Assembly: GCA_946800325.1 (NCBI GenBank)
Contig: OX326959.1
Span: forward strand, 15,840,862 to 15,904,861
From: Luzula sylvatica
Lineage: Eukaryota > Streptophyta > Magnoliopsida > Poales > Juncaceae
Length of the DNA: 64,000 bases
Reading direction: 5' to 3'
Each line of letters starts with the position of its first letter. The stretch's first letter is position 1. Below, one piece after another: positions 23,806 through 36,388 of this stretch. The notes beneath the pieces are model-generated. The model saw nothing but the letters and a program-made list of their open reading frames with translations, did not search any database and had not been told where the DNA came from. The translations under genes were made by a program, and so were the position numbers.

Positions 23806-24599
23806 AATGCCGATGATGTAAAATATAAACACATTCTACGTCAATAACCGTTTGAATTGTTCAAGATAGCCGGCTCTTGAACAACTCATACGGCTATTGA
23901 TGTAAAATTTATAAAAAATAATAATTTACTGAGGCAAAAAAAAAATCATACTTCAGAAATTGTTTTGTTGCTTTCTATGCATTTGATTCGTTATTTTATT
24001 AAAATTAAAGTAATTTATACTTGATGTTGTTTTTGATTCTTACATTTGTGATGTTACTAAAAATTATGTAATTATATGTGTTGTTTTATTGTCAAATATT
24101 CCTAATTTACATATCATGTTCATACATTTGTGATGTATTATCATTAAAAATTATGTAATGTCATATGTTGTTTTGCGGTGAAATTTTCACAATAAATTGT
24201 GTATTTTTTAATTATTTAATTAATTACAACTTTATATTATTGTAATTTTTTTGTTTCTTTTATTATTAAAATTAATATGTTGTTGTTTGTTTAATTATTA
24301 TTTTTTATTGTATTGCTATATGTTACATTCGATATATATTCATAATTTATTGATATCATGCGTGCAACCAACATATATGATATATTTATTTATATTCGAG
24401 CAATTATACTAAATTGCAACATTAAATACGAAATAAAATACTACAAAAAACAGAAATTTTTTTTTAAAAATAAAATATAAAATTTTTTAGTCTCGAACTC
24501 TAGAATACTCGCGGAACTCCCGCGCGAATGCGCGCGGGCAAAAAGCTAGTTAAAATTAATGTTTTAAGATACATAAATCAGAAAAAATATAACATCAAG

Positions 24600-25345
24600 A
24601 TAAATAAATATTCTTTTCAAAATTATATTTACAAACTTTAGGGGGGTTTAGAAATTGAATTCTCAATTGCAACGTAAAAGGATATCGCAATAATATTTTG
24701 AAGATAGCAAATTTTCTTTCAGATTTTATGCTTACGAAATGAAAGAACTTGCATAAAATAGAATTGGTCAAATTTACGTTCTGCTACACGACGCTATTTA
24801 AAAATAAATTTATTAAGATAGCAGCAAAGCATCAGCGAGATTTTAATCCAATTTGAACCTACGTGTTATGGTTTCTTCCATTTAATTTATTCTAAGGAAT
24901 GTTTTATGATTTCTTCCATTATCTTATTTAAGAAGATATAATTCAGTTTTAAGCACTGTTGTATTATCATATCACACCAATGATATATCCTTAGCTTAGC
25001 TCTTTACTATTGATAATTTTGCACTATCAAAAACCATATACAGATCTATTTTTCACAAAATTATAGGGTAGCTTTTTGTCATGTATATTTGAAGAGTAAA
25101 TGCAAAATGAATGATCATGTCATTCATAACATCCCTTCTAACTTACAATTCAAGAAATAATTGTTTCGAAGTAGCAAATTCATTGTTTAACAACAAACAT
25201 TTAAAATATATAACATATTTTAAAAAATACATGTAAAAGAATGTAACACATATAGAAAACGCATATGATATGTCCGAGAAAGTATAAAAAACATGGATGA
25301 GTGCAGCGTACATTAGGCTATCAAAATAATAAGAATTTATATTTT
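24600..25345 (+). repeat. Dispersed repeat family A, copy 5
   Basis: Colinear with 33050-33780, including the ACAAACTTTAGGGG block, the GATAGCAGCAAAG block, GATTTCTTCCATTATCTTAT and AAATGCAAAATGAATGATCA. It forms the right flank of Helitron 1, so that Helitron landed inside a long family A copy. Confidence 0.8.
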
Positions 25346-25599
25346 ATATATAAAAAATATCACGTGACGTGCCAGAATGAATCATAATGGAACATCATGC
25401 ATAATCATTCCTCATTAATTAATGACATCATGTCTTGACATAATATCTTATTTTTAACCAAAAAAATATTTTCAGATCATGGTGAATACACATGATATTT
25501 TTTAACTAAAACAACAAATATTAAATCATTTTTCATGCAAAATGTTGTTAAAAATAAGGTAAACACTTTAAAAGAAGATCGTCCAAATTAAATGATTTT

Positions 25600-25815
25600 A
25601 ACTCTTAAAAAAATTATTTGGAGAGAACAAAAAAACGATTACTTCACAAAAGAAAACGTAAACGATGATGAACCAACAAATCCACCATGGCTTAAATGAA
25701 GCTTTCGTCAGTCTCTTCTCTCTCCCGCCCCCTTCCAGAACGTCCTCGCGTTCCATTCCTTTCTCCTCCATTGCTCTTCTTCTTCAATTCTCTGAACATA
25801 ATAATATTTTTTTTT
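25600..25815 (+). pseudogene. 5' fragment of the DYW PPR gene
   Basis: It matches 44380-44580 closely: the upstream TTATTTGGAGAGAACAAAAA, the leader, and the first codons of the transit peptide (SLFSL, SRTSSR, IPFSSIALLLQFSEHNN). Similarity stops just after EHNN, where the true gene continues into the PPR repeats. The copy is therefore truncated and cannot make a PPR protein. The 65-codon frame through it uses an upstream ATG out of the authentic start. Confidence 0.85.
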
Positions 25816-27944
25816 TATCACTAGAACATGGAACCGTTGGTAAATCAGTTTATATTTTATAAATATCAATTATTTTAATGGCAAAGAGGACGAATATTTT
25901 AAGATATTGTTGGGCGTCTCAAAATTAATGTTTCTTGGAATTTAATCTATATATTTCTCACTCAGTAAAGGTGTACATGTGACGTGATGAGATTTTTTTA
26001 AAGGATATGCTTGAAAATATCAAATACGAGTAAACATTACTGAGATAATGTAGGGCTATATTATATACATGAAAAATAATTAATATAAAACATTATTGTG
26101 TATGAAACAAAGTATGCCCGTCGAAAATATATAATAATCATGTGAAAAGATAAATTGATACATGTACAAGTTTCATGTATATTCTAAGCAAGTGTATCAT
26201 TTCTAATTATGTAAAATAATATAAATTCATGTATATTTCTAAGCAAGTGTACCATTTCTAATTAGCAAAGCACCAGAACAATGCAGATCTATCGATATTG
26301 TAATTGCTATTTTATTATTTATAATTGAGTAAATATGAAAATTAAAATTTGGAAGCGAGATAATGCTCTAGTAAGAAGAATATACGAAGTCAAAATTAAC
26401 AATATTAATTTAAATACCATGGATGTATATTAAGTATATTAATTTAAAATATATAATGAGGACATAATAAAAAATACAAAATGTATTGAATATCCATAAT
26501 GAGCATATACAAGAGTGAAACGGATAATTTTTTTTGCTTAACATAATTGAGGAATAATTATAAGATCAAAGCCAAATGTAAGCGTACAATTTAATTAGTG
26601 CGAGTGTGTTGTGCGCATTTTACCTAAAATTACGTCATTGCGTAAGTTTTTTGTCCCACAAATCCAACAAAATTCATGCATTTTTTAACATTTTTTGAGT
26701 AAAACCTAATCTGTCAAACATGACCAAACTAACAGTATCATGCATTATTTATGAACTATAGAAATAATACCATGTCCTTAATTTTATTAAATACATCATA
26801 TAGAAATAAAAGTACCCGGATCCGGATATTTTTTTCGGATACGGTTCGGATCGGTTCGGACAATATCCGCACCATTTACATCCCTACACGTAGTTGTATC
26901 CATATACTTTTGAAGATGATATTTTTCTCTCAGATCTTCTGATTGGCACAAAAACTAAAAAAAGTAGAGATCATACAAAACCAATATATTTTAGCTCAAT
27001 TTTAACATGAAACATACACATAAAATCACAATATCGATAATTTTTCTGAGCCTTAATTACTTTTACTCAGAAATATATAGTAAGTTCAATTCAGTGTTGT
27101 CATTGTTATTCATCACAAATGTGTAAAAAAATCAAGTGATAAATAATCGAAAAAAGATGTGTGTCGAAAATATAGCAAAATCTCAAACCTTGTATACCGT
27201 ACAAGAGATTATTTTTGTTCCGCTTTCGGCGAGGTTGATTTAAACTTGATATTAATATAAGGATCGTTTATTAACCGTCATTTTTTTGGTCGCCAAAATT
27301 GTCGGTACTCCAAAAGATACGTGATATAAAAAAAAAGATACGCGATAAAGATAAAACAAAAAAATATTTAGAAAAGTACAAATAGAAATAGCATACATGT
27401 AAAAAGAATATACCAAAAGGTATATTTTACAAATAAATATATAATTTTAAAATATAATAAATAAATAAAGAGACTTAATGAACAAATATACAGGGTGAAA
27501 TTTCTTTTACTGTAAATGAATAATAATAATAATAATAATTTATATAATTCGAAAAACAGATGTAATAATATTTTTAAACAAGTTTCTTTTTAAACAAATT
27601 TCTATCAGAGAGTTTTATTTTTTACATCGACGTTGTAAACATTCGAAATTTGTTCATTGATGTGATTGATATTTTCATAGGGGTGCTCATTTAATTTTCT
27701 CAAGCATTTTTTGCAAGAAAATACATAAATTGTATATTTTAATAAAAGTCAGGAATAATAATACTTTTCAATTGTTATTTTGTTTTATATTTCGTAAATA
27801 TCAATGATTCTATTTTTTCGTGGCCATGTAAGTTATCATTTTCAGATACCGTTGGGTGTCTTGAAATTAAGGGTTGTAGTTCCCTCGATACTTTTCACTT
27901 TGTAAGTGTACACGTGAGATGATACGATTCATTAGGAATTTAGG
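25816..27944. other. Intergenic AT-rich DNA with a hAT remnant
   Basis: No gene is supported. At 26810-26890 a CGGATACGGTTCGGATCGG motif run ends with TTTACATCCCTA, which resembles one end of a hAT element, and a related stretch occurs at 32115-32235. A short (ATA)n tract lies at 27522-27540. Confidence 0.4.
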
Positions 27945-28155
27945 ATCAACTTATTCGAGACGATCAAATATTCTGATTTCTTCCATTATCTTATTTAAAA
28001 AGATATAATATCAGTTATAATCACTATTTTATTATCAAACCAATAATATAACCTTAGCTTCTTTTGGTATTGGCAATTTCGCACAATTAACAATAGATTT
28101 TCTACCGATGCCTTTTCACAAAATGTACAACACAACTCTTTGCCATATATATTTA
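27945..28155 (+). repeat. Dispersed repeat family A, copy 6, left part
   Basis: The copy runs normally to CTCTTTGCCATATATATTTA and is then interrupted by Helitron 3. Its continuation, TATATTTGAAGAGTAAATGC, is found at about 32024-32115. Confidence 0.8.
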
Positions 28156-29003
28156 CTAGCGCTGGACCCGCGCATTTGCGCGGGTTTGTTTTTTGAGGTA
28201 TAGTATTTCGTGTAATTTCTTTTTTGTTATACTTATTTCATATTCGGTTGATAACTTTTTTTTTTAAAGTTCTATCATATGTTCATAACTTTTCTTTAAA
28301 GTTCTATTATATAGATAGGTTTGCTTGATATAAAACATGATGGGAAATTTGTTGTACATGCATTAGTGCTGCCAAATCAAATTGTTGCCGCGAAGGATGA
28401 AGCAATTTGCGCGAGTGAAGTCAATTCGGCATAATTCCGCCTTGACTCACTGTTCTTTTGAACTATGTTTCCAACATTTGTTATACTCAATTATTTTCCG
28501 TAGTACATAATCGAAGATATCAAAATATACAAAATCTGAAATAACCTTCAACGAATACTATCAATACATACACATTATTCATGCATAGCAATGGAAAGTT
28601 TGGTTGTTATTATTGGAGAAACTATACATAAATTGACCTAAATAACAAATTTAAATATAATTTTTTGATAATTGCAAAAATACATAATAACGTTCCAAGA
28701 ATGAAAAAAAAATTACTATCTTTTTTGTCAGAAAATTATTTATGTTTTGAAGCAGGGTTACCTTAATGGTATGCCCTTGAATCATTTTGAAATAAGAAAA
28801 ATAGTTTTCAAGTTCATATGCATTTACAATAAAATATAATTGAACTAAATTGAGTTTATCGAACCAAGTCCAATCCTCGTCTCATGTATACTATTATGGT
28901 CCTTCCAATCACGATTGAGGAAACCTAGAGGCTTGTTTGGTATATGACATGGGTGTGATGGGAATCGAAGATTACCAACTTGCCAATCGAGTTGTACGAT
29001 TCT

Positions 29004-29600
29004 TAGTCACAATTTATAGAAAAACCCTAAAATTACTGGAAATTAAAAAAAAAAATGAGGAAAAAGACCCTCTATAATGCTTAAAATTATGAAAAAACCC
29101 AAAGTTTTATGGAATTTGAAAAAAAAAGATCCTAAAGATTGGTTTATTATTTTAATCCATAAATTTTCTGAAAATAAAACAAAAAAAACCGTTGAAAATT
29201 ACCAAAAAACCCTCCACGAAGTGAGAAATTACGAAATAACCCTTAAAATTTGTATAATGCCAACATGAGAAAAATAATCCTTAATTAGTCACAATTTATA
29301 GAAAAACCCTAAAATTACTGGAAATTAAAAAAAAAATGAGGAAAAAGACCCTCTATAATGCTGAAAATTACCAAAAAACCCAAAGTTTTATGGAATTTGA
29401 AAAAAAAAGATCCTAAAGATTGGTTTATTATTTTAATCCATAAATTTTCTGAAAATAAAACAAAAAAAACCGTTGAAAATTACCAAAAAACCCTCCACGA
29501 AGTGAGAAATTACGAAATAACCCTTAAAATTTGTATAATGCCAACATGAGAAAAATAATCCTTAATTAGTCACAATTTATAGAAAAACCCTAGAATTGCT
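29004..29600. repeat. Tandem repeat, units of 281-282 bp (two full copies plus a partial)
   Basis: Units start at TAGTCACAATTTATAG at 29004, 29286 and 29567. The first two are nearly identical, differing mainly in an A-run and a few bases. The third diverges after about 30 bases into related AAAACCC-rich sequence that continues to about 30600. Each unit contains several AAAACCCT/AAATTACC sub-repeats. The identical 63-codon frames in the two units are by-products. Confidence 0.9.
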
Positions 29601-31103
29601 GGAAAAAAAAAAAAAAAAAAAACAGAAAATAATGAGAAGACCCTGTAGAAAGTTGAAAATTTGCCAAAAAGCCTTAAGTTTCTGCAATTTGGAAAAAAAA
29701 ATCCTAAATATTGGTTTATTATTTTTAACATTAAAGTTTCCTAAAATAAAACAAAAATGCTGAAAATTACCAAAACCCCCTCCACAAAGTCGAAAATTAC
29801 AAAATAACCCTTAAAATTTCTATAATTTGAAAAAACAATCCAAAATATTTGTTGATTTATTCAAGCCTTAATATTTGTGAAACAAAACTGAAAACGTTGA
29901 AAATAATTAAAAAAATCCAATAAAAGGCTGAAAATTACAAAATAGCCCTTAAAATTTCCTTAATATGAAAATAGAATCACTAATATTGGTTGAATTTTTT
30001 TAAACCTTAAATTTGTGAAAATAAAACCGGAAACACCGAAATGATCAAAAAGAACCTCTAAAATGCTGAAAATGAGATAATAAACCCTAAAATGTTTGTA
30101 ATTTGAGAAAACATCACAAACTCGGGTTCAAAATCAATACCTTGAGAGCTTAAGATTGAAAAACGCTTCTGCCAGGACAATCCATTCCCCTTTGATGTTT
30201 GAATTAAGGATTTATGCTGTAACGAATGCAAAGACCTCTCCCTTGGTATGGAACATGGCGGCTCCTATTTTGGTTCGACAAAATTGGTATCTAATCTCGA
30301 TTCCAAATTTCAGCTCAAACCTACAATAATCTCAAAAATCAAACTAAATATATGCATTTTCAGACAATATCAAATATACCCAAATAGGTTTTGAAAGTAT
30401 GATATATAGCCCTATAATTTCAGAAAGTACCAAATAGACCCCTATATTTTAGAAAAAGATAAATTATACACCTATAATTTCTGAAAATGATCAAAAATAC
30501 CCTATTGTTTTTAAAATTATCAGAAATAACCCTATAATTAATGACATTATAGAAAACACCCCTATAATTTCAAAAAATATAAAAATTAAACCCCAAGAAT
30601 AATGAACCAAACCAAATTCTTTTTGAAAAAAAAATGAGCGATTTTGAAAAAAAAAAAAAAAAAAAATCAACGCCTCATAAATGATAAAGAATTAGAAAGT
30701 ACATTTTTTTGCTAAATTACATTACTAATTCGTTTCTTGTTGGAGCAATTTGGTAATTGAGCAGGGATCCGCTTTAATATGACTCCCGAAACAGGGTATG
30801 TATATGTGCTTGTCCCTGTAATTCGATAGGTTAAAGATTGAAACTCAAAATCTCTGAATTTTGGAGTACTACAATTATAAAGTAAAATTGGAAATTACTT
30901 TCTCAATGTTTAGGGTTTTGAAATAGCTTGGCACAGGTGCGTATTACACGTGAAAGAGAAAATGCGTAAAATATAATTTACAAATTTGTGGCTGACCTCG
31001 AGAATTCACGGGAACAACAGCCATAACAAAGTTGTTGAGTTTCTACTTCCAAAAGACATGATTCTCTACTACCACCTCATCACCGAGACGGGTTTTCTTC
31101 ATT

Positions 31104-31950
31104 TTAGTCCCTGTGGTGTTCTGATTGACCGCTTAAGATCACGTCGTAAAATTCCTCTTCTGGTTTCACTTCTTCCTGAAGAAAGAATATTTTTCAATTA
31201 ATGAATGAATTAATTGACCAAGCAACAATTATTTCAAAATGCTGAACTACAATATGCGAAAAATTGTCAGTAAATTTAACAAATTGAGAACTAATTTGAA
31301 TTGGTTACACGAAAACGAAGAACAAAATATGAAGACTCTTAAATCACAATCATCAGACAACTAATTATCATGATTTGTGCTAAATGATTTCAATAGACTC
31401 AAAAATCGAAACTGCCAAAGAATTGAGAAAAATCGCAGCACAATTAGCACCAAAACACATGACTAAACCGTACTAAACCGTTCGAATCGAATAAAAAAGA
31501 AACACCATACCAAAAAAATGGGAAAAATCTTCCTGTCGTGTTTCAGCGTGACAACTGGTGCGAGTTAAACTCAACCCGCGACGGTCAGAGAGAGGAGAGA
31601 AGACCGCCATCCCGTCTGCTGCTTCGTCGCTAGAGCGTGCTTCCCCGCATCGCTAGGGTTTCGGTCGCTTTTCTATCCGAGCAATCGCCGTGTCCGAGCA
31701 ATCGCCTTCTGGCCGTGAAGGAACCGACTTGATTGCGCCAGCGTTTGGCCCCCCTTTCTTCGCCGCTAGGGTTTCCTTGCGGCAGCGCAAATGAGAAGAG
31801 AGAGGCGTTTTCCCTCTGGCGGATCCATCTGGCGGAGCTAGGGTTTTACTCGCGGGTTGGGCGTTTGGGTGTTCTTCTGAGAGAATCTGAGAGAGAATGA
31901 GAGCGAGAGGAGAAGAAAGGAAGGGATTATATTTAGAGGAGCTACAGTAA
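31104..31950 (-). other. Gene-like block carried in Helitron 3
   Basis: On the minus strand 31950-31540 is GC-rich, with CTCTCTC tracts and repeated AAACCCTAG motifs like a plant 5' leader. Downstream, a TTTCTTCAG acceptor at 31176 opens a 23-codon frame (EEVKPEEEFYDVILSGQSEH...) to a stop at 31104. The connecting structure is not resolved and no family is recognised. The arrangement parallels 20309-21660 in Helitron 1. Confidence 0.35.
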
Positions 31951-32023
31951 CTAAGACGCTACAGTAAATACGACGTGGAAGCGGGATTTTACGGCCCAAT
32001 GAGAGGGATTAGTACTATTAATA

Positions 32024-32115
32024 ATATATATTTGAAGAGTAAATGCAAAATGCAAAATGCATGATCATATCATTCCTAACATGCCTTCTCTAACTTTATA
32101 ATCATGCACTAGTAA
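32024..32115 (+). repeat. Dispersed repeat family A, copy 6, right part
   Basis: It resumes with TATATTTGAAGAGTAAATGC, then AACATGCCTTCTCTAAC and CATGCACTAGTAATA. Together with 27945-28155 it reconstitutes one family A copy. Confidence 0.75.
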
Positions 32116-32235
32116 TAGGGGTGTCCAAGGTTCGGATACGGTTCGGATAGTGATCATATCAGATCCATATCCATATTTTCTTTCGGATACAGATCCGAAT
32201 ACGAAACTATCGGGATCATGCATTTTAGAAAAATA
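32115..32235. repeat. hAT-like end with GGATACGG motifs, truncated
   Basis: Begins TAGGGGTGTCCAAGGTTCGG and carries several CGGATACG/ATCCGAATACG motifs. No opposite end or target duplication could be matched. Confidence 0.4.
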
Positions 32236-32759
32236 AGAGGACAAGTATTAGATATTGACATGCACTAGTAATACGGAATTTTGTAACCATGCACTAGTAA
32301 AGAATCATGCATTTTAGGAAAATAAGGGGAAACGTATTATTTGGTTAAATTGGTTAATTCAAACTATCATGTAATATATGAGTAAAAATAATATAATCAT
32401 AAGAATATAAGTACAAAATGTCAGAACTATACCTTGAATTAGTGCAAATTTTAAGCATCATTAGAGAAAATAATCATGTGTTCCTACAAAATTAGGTATT
32501 GACATAAATTTGAAGTATGTATTTTACAAAATTAGAAAAACTATCATGAATATCGATGCAGTAGTATAGGAAACAAAACATCAATGTGTAAGTTGGTTGA
32601 TGCAAACAACAACAAAAAAACAGCATAAATTATGAATACTATGTGAAAATTGAAAATGTCACAATTATACCTAAAACCAAATTTCAAGTGTGTTTTTGCT
32701 TAATTAGAAAAATACCAAGTTTTCCAACAAAATTAGACGTTATAAGCTGGTAGATGCAA

Positions 32760-33780
32760 ACTTGTATATAATACTATTTTGTATGGAACAAAATAATATT
32801 TTAAGAATAAAAGGAAAAAAAATAATTGTGCTTAAAATAATATTATAAGATAAAACAGTATGTAATCAAATAATAACTGTGTCATAAAAAATTTCTTAGT
32901 TTACAACATGATTTGTGTATCTGTTATGTTAATTGAACATAATGAAATACGAAAGAATAAACAAATCGTGCATTTTTATTTGAAATATCTTTTGAATGTC
33001 ATATTACAATTAGTGCTTAAGATAAATAAACAAGAAAATTATAACATCAAAATAAATAAATATTCTTTTCTTAAATATATTTACAAACTTTAGGGGCTTT
33101 TAGAATTTCCTCAATTGCAATGTAAAAGGGTATCGCATTTTTCGTTCGAAGATAACAAATTTTTTTTCAGATTTTATGCTCAAGGAATTATGAAAGAACT
33201 TACATAAAATAGAATGGGTCAAATTTACGTAAGTTCTGCTATATGGCAGTATGGCACTATTTTAAAATACAATTATTAAGATAGCAGCAAAGTATCTGCC
33301 AGATTTTAATCATATACCAACAAATAAGTTATGATTTCTTCGCTTTACCCTATTTCAACAAATGAATTATGATTTCTTCCATTATCTTATTCAAAAAGAC
33401 ATGATTCATTTTTAAGCACTATTATATTATCATATCACACCATTGATATATCCATAGCTCTTTACTATTGGTAATTTTGCACTAAGAACCATATAACGAT
33501 GTATTTTTCACAATAATATATAAGGCATCTCTTTGTCACGATGTATATTGGAGAATGGAGAGTAAATGCAAAATGAATGATCATGTCACTCATAACATCC
33601 CTTCTAACTTTGAACTCATGCAGTAATTGTTTTCAAGTAGCAAAATCATTTTTTCGATAACATACATCTAAAATTTATAACATATTCTAAATACTACATG
33701 TAAAAATATATAACATACATAACAAATATATATAATATTTGAAAAGTATAAAAAATGTGAAGAAATAAGGCGTGCAGAGT
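32760..33780 (+). repeat. Dispersed repeat family A, copy 7; empty site for Helitron 1
   Basis: The longest uninterrupted family A copy in the window. Bases 32760-33006 match the left flank of Helitron 1 and about 33007-33780 match its right flank, without the 4.4-kb insert. The 61-codon frame here is AT-rich with no domain. Confidence 0.8.
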
Positions 33781-33867
33781 TAATCATGACGGATCATAAT
33801 GAATCATGTCACGCGCCGGAATGAATCATGAGTCCATGACGGACCGGTATGCATTAATCATAGTAGT

Positions 33868-34455
33868 CGAAACCATAATTAGAGATTTAAAATCTTACGA
33901 TTCAACGACTCTAACTTGACAAAACGATTCAAGTCGGATATAATCTTAATTTGGTAGAATCTTGATAAAATCTCGATTCAAGACGTAAAATCTTGTAGAA
34001 TGTTTTATATTTATGATTTTGCGATTCCACTGTCATGACTCACAAAACATTTCATTTTCAAAATAATTATGACATTATGTCTAATTAAATAACTTGTTTG
34101 CTTCCACGTATCTTTTTTATTTTATTTTTACTTAACTTATTTTGGTATATATTATTTGTTTTATTTTATCTTAATTTAGTTATTCCGGATTTGAATTTCG
34201 TATAACATAGTAATAATTTGATTAACTATTTATATTTTGGCTGGTTGTGATTAACATTTGCTTAGCTACGGATAATTTGTTTTTTGTTTATTTATAATGT
34301 ATTGTCTATTGTACATGATTACAATGATCTCAAATAAAAAAATATACTCTATCAATTAAGTTATGTCATTTTATTTAGAAAATCGTGTTCGTTGTATTAG
34401 TTTTCTAGTTTTTCGTTGAATCTTACGATTCAAAATAACATTATTGCAATTCTCC
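33868..34455. repeat. hAT-like repeat R2, copy 2
   Basis: Shares GACAAAACGATTCAAGTCGG, CTCGATTCAAGACGTAAAAT and the later TTACTTAACTTATTTTGGTA blocks with 14535-15245. It is shorter and more decayed at its right end. Confidence 0.6.
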
Positions 34456-34645
34456 AATACCTTATATTTGGTTTGACGTAAATAATCGAATTCCAGCATT
34501 TCCTACTTCCTAACATCTCCTATTGATGCAGATCTTATTCTGCTCATAACCACAAAGGATCAGAACTGCAAATTAAAATGGACAAGGGATGATCTGCTTT
34601 GCTAAATGCTAAATTCGGCAATCTGAAATTAATTTGGTCTAAAAA

Positions 34646-34802
34646 AATAATTTTGTTTGGGACTAATTCGTAAATAGAAATCGAATACACAAGAAAAATA
34701 AAAAAAATTGATATGTAACATTTGCCCCAAAATGGCCTTACTTTTTGATATTTTCTTGTGTATTCGATTTCTATTTAAGAATTAGTCCCAAACAAAATTT
34801 TG
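34646..34802. mobile_element. Short fold-back MITE
   Basis: The arms 34648-34698 and 34750-34800 are near-perfect inverted repeats (TTTTGTTTGGGACTAATTC and AATCGAATACACAAGAAAA blocks) around a 50-base centre. No coding capacity is present. The target duplication is not clear in the A-rich flanks. Confidence 0.8.
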
Positions 34803-34809
34803 ATTATTT

Positions 34810-36027
34810 GTTGTGCAAATTGTATCAATTGAGTTGTTCCTCAATTGTATGTCTTATATGAATTACCTCATGGTGCCCCAAAGCAATAAAATTTCAATTT
34901 AACCCAACTGAATTAAAATTATTTTTTATTTTTGTTTTGTTCTTGTTTTGATATCTCTTAATTGTTGGATGCAGATGAAGGCACTCTTCCGAAAAATAAA
35001 ATATTGATGTTTTTACAAAATAATTGATGCATTTATGCTATAATTTTGCATGAATGATTATTAAATTAATATTTAAATTATTAATAATATCATAATGCAC
35101 TTATGTTATATATGTTTGCGTGGATGATTGTTAAGTTAATATTTAAATGAAAAATTATACTTGTTTTTTATTTTTATTTTTTAAATTATACTTGTTTATT
35201 TGAATATTGCCTCAATATATTAATAATAAATATACATTAAATATTAAATAGGTAATATAACATAATATGTGACAAATCGTATTAATTAGGTAGTAAACCA
35301 CATTGATTAGGTGATAAACAAAATTATTCAAAAAAGTATTTGGTTTATTTAATATTTTTATTATATTTAATATAACACATGATGAGTCATATTTATTTGA
35401 ACGGATTTTTATTATTTTATTTTTAATCTTTCTTAAGATAATAATATTTTCATTTTTATTTTGCTTATTTTTGCGAAATTATTATTTTTATTTTCATTAT
35501 TATATTTTTGTTTATTTTTATGATAGTTTTATTCATGTTTAACACATGTTAAATGATATATAAATTCAGTCCAACAACTTCTTTTCCAAATTTATAAATT
35601 TAAATTTGATTAATTATAGATGGTGATACATAAACTTGTCAAGAATATTAAATAAATTAATGATGTGTGAAACGGTGGATTTGTTTTTCATCTTTTCATA
35701 TATAAGATGTCAAAAATTAAATGATTTTGGTTTACCAATAACATTTAATTCGATGTCAATAAATTAATCATTTGAATTTTAAAAAGACTTATATCATCAC
35801 TCTATTTAAATTATGTATGAATGGTTCATTGACGTGTGATATATGTTAATGTTGCAAAAAAAAAATTGTATTCCATATTGCTGGTAATGGATATAAATTT
35901 GAATATTATCTTGAATACTAATTTATAATTTGTGCAGATACTTTTATCGTGCGTGACACGTCTAACGCACGCCAACAAAAGAATATTAATTAATATACAA
36001 TATCTATATTTAATAAAAATATTATAC
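34810..36027. other. Intergenic AT-rich DNA
   Basis: No gene is supported. The part from about 35930 (CACGTCTAACGCACGCCAAC) resembles the block at about 17100 and forms the target of the SINE at 36041. Confidence 0.35.
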
Positions 36028-36040
36028 AAAAATTGTGTAA

Positions 36041-36173
36041 AAAATAAAATCTGGCAAGCTTAAGCGGTTAGCCCACCCCCAACACATCTCAAAGAGATCA
36101 TGAATTTAAAATCCGACAAAATCGGTCTTTCGAAAATAGATAAGGAACAAAGAGTCCACCTTATATAAATAAA
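36041..36173 (+). mobile_element. tRNA-derived SINE with 13-bp target duplication
   Basis: The body is flanked by AAAAATTGTGTAA at 36028-36040 and 36174-36186. It has an A-box-like TTAAGCGGTTAGCCC and, about 40 bases on, a B-box-like ATCATGAATTTAAAATCC, both in the plus orientation. Length (about 130 bp), Pol III boxes and a 13-bp duplication fit a plant SINE. The antisense 62-codon frame is a shadow. An internal promoter is inferred, not tested. Confidence 0.7.
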
Positions 36174-36388
36174 AAAAATTGTGTAAGAAAAGTATATAAT
36201 ACATTTCAAAATGTAAAAATTGATAATATATAAAAGATAATATGCCATTATTATTTTTGAGGCTGAAATTTGATATTTTGAATTTTCATAAAGGTGAATA
36301 TGTCATTCACCTCCGTATAGAAAACCAACAAATCAATAATGGTTCGGTCTTCGGTGTATGCGAAACTGTTTTATAAACCTACTGCAAC

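Larger units (their letters stand above)
20139..24550 (+). mobile_element. Helitron 1, about 4.4 kb, non-autonomous
   Basis: The 3' end is a perfect hairpin (CCCGCGCG, AATG loop, CGCGCGGG, 24519-24538) followed by CTAG at 24547-24550 and a host T, as expected for plant Helitrons. The 5' boundary comes from an empty paralogous site: the flank GAATGTCATATTA is followed here by TTAATAGTTATAATTTTAGG and there directly by host DNA. The interior holds a gene-like block (20300-21660), a cryptic hexamer array (22140-23690) and a 3' region shared with Helitron 2. No Rep/helicase frame is visible, so movement would need a partner. The start does not read TC, which most Helitrons have; the exact first base may be off by a few positions. 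Confidence 0.85.
28156..32023 (-). mobile_element. Helitron 3, about 3.9 kb, non-autonomous
   Basis: On the minus strand it ends with a hairpin (CCCGCGCA, TGCGCGGG, 28167-28184), then CTAG at 28159-28156, then a host T. Its 5' end lies near 32023 at a TATTAATAGTACTAAT motif that resembles the 5' ends of Helitrons 1 and 2. Family A sequence is interrupted at exactly these two points (28155 and about 32024), confirming insertion. The interior holds 281-bp tandem repeats and a GC-rich leader-like block at 31540-31950. No Rep/helicase is seen. The 5' base is uncertain by several positions because the flank is AT-repetitive. Confidence 0.82.

Noticed and set aside
29077..29549. Two nearly identical 63-codon frames
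   Set aside because: They come from the 281-bp tandem repeat and are A-rich translation of low-complexity DNA, so duplication alone explains the conservation.
36060..36248. 62-codon minus frame
   Set aside because: It is antisense to the SINE at 36041-36173.
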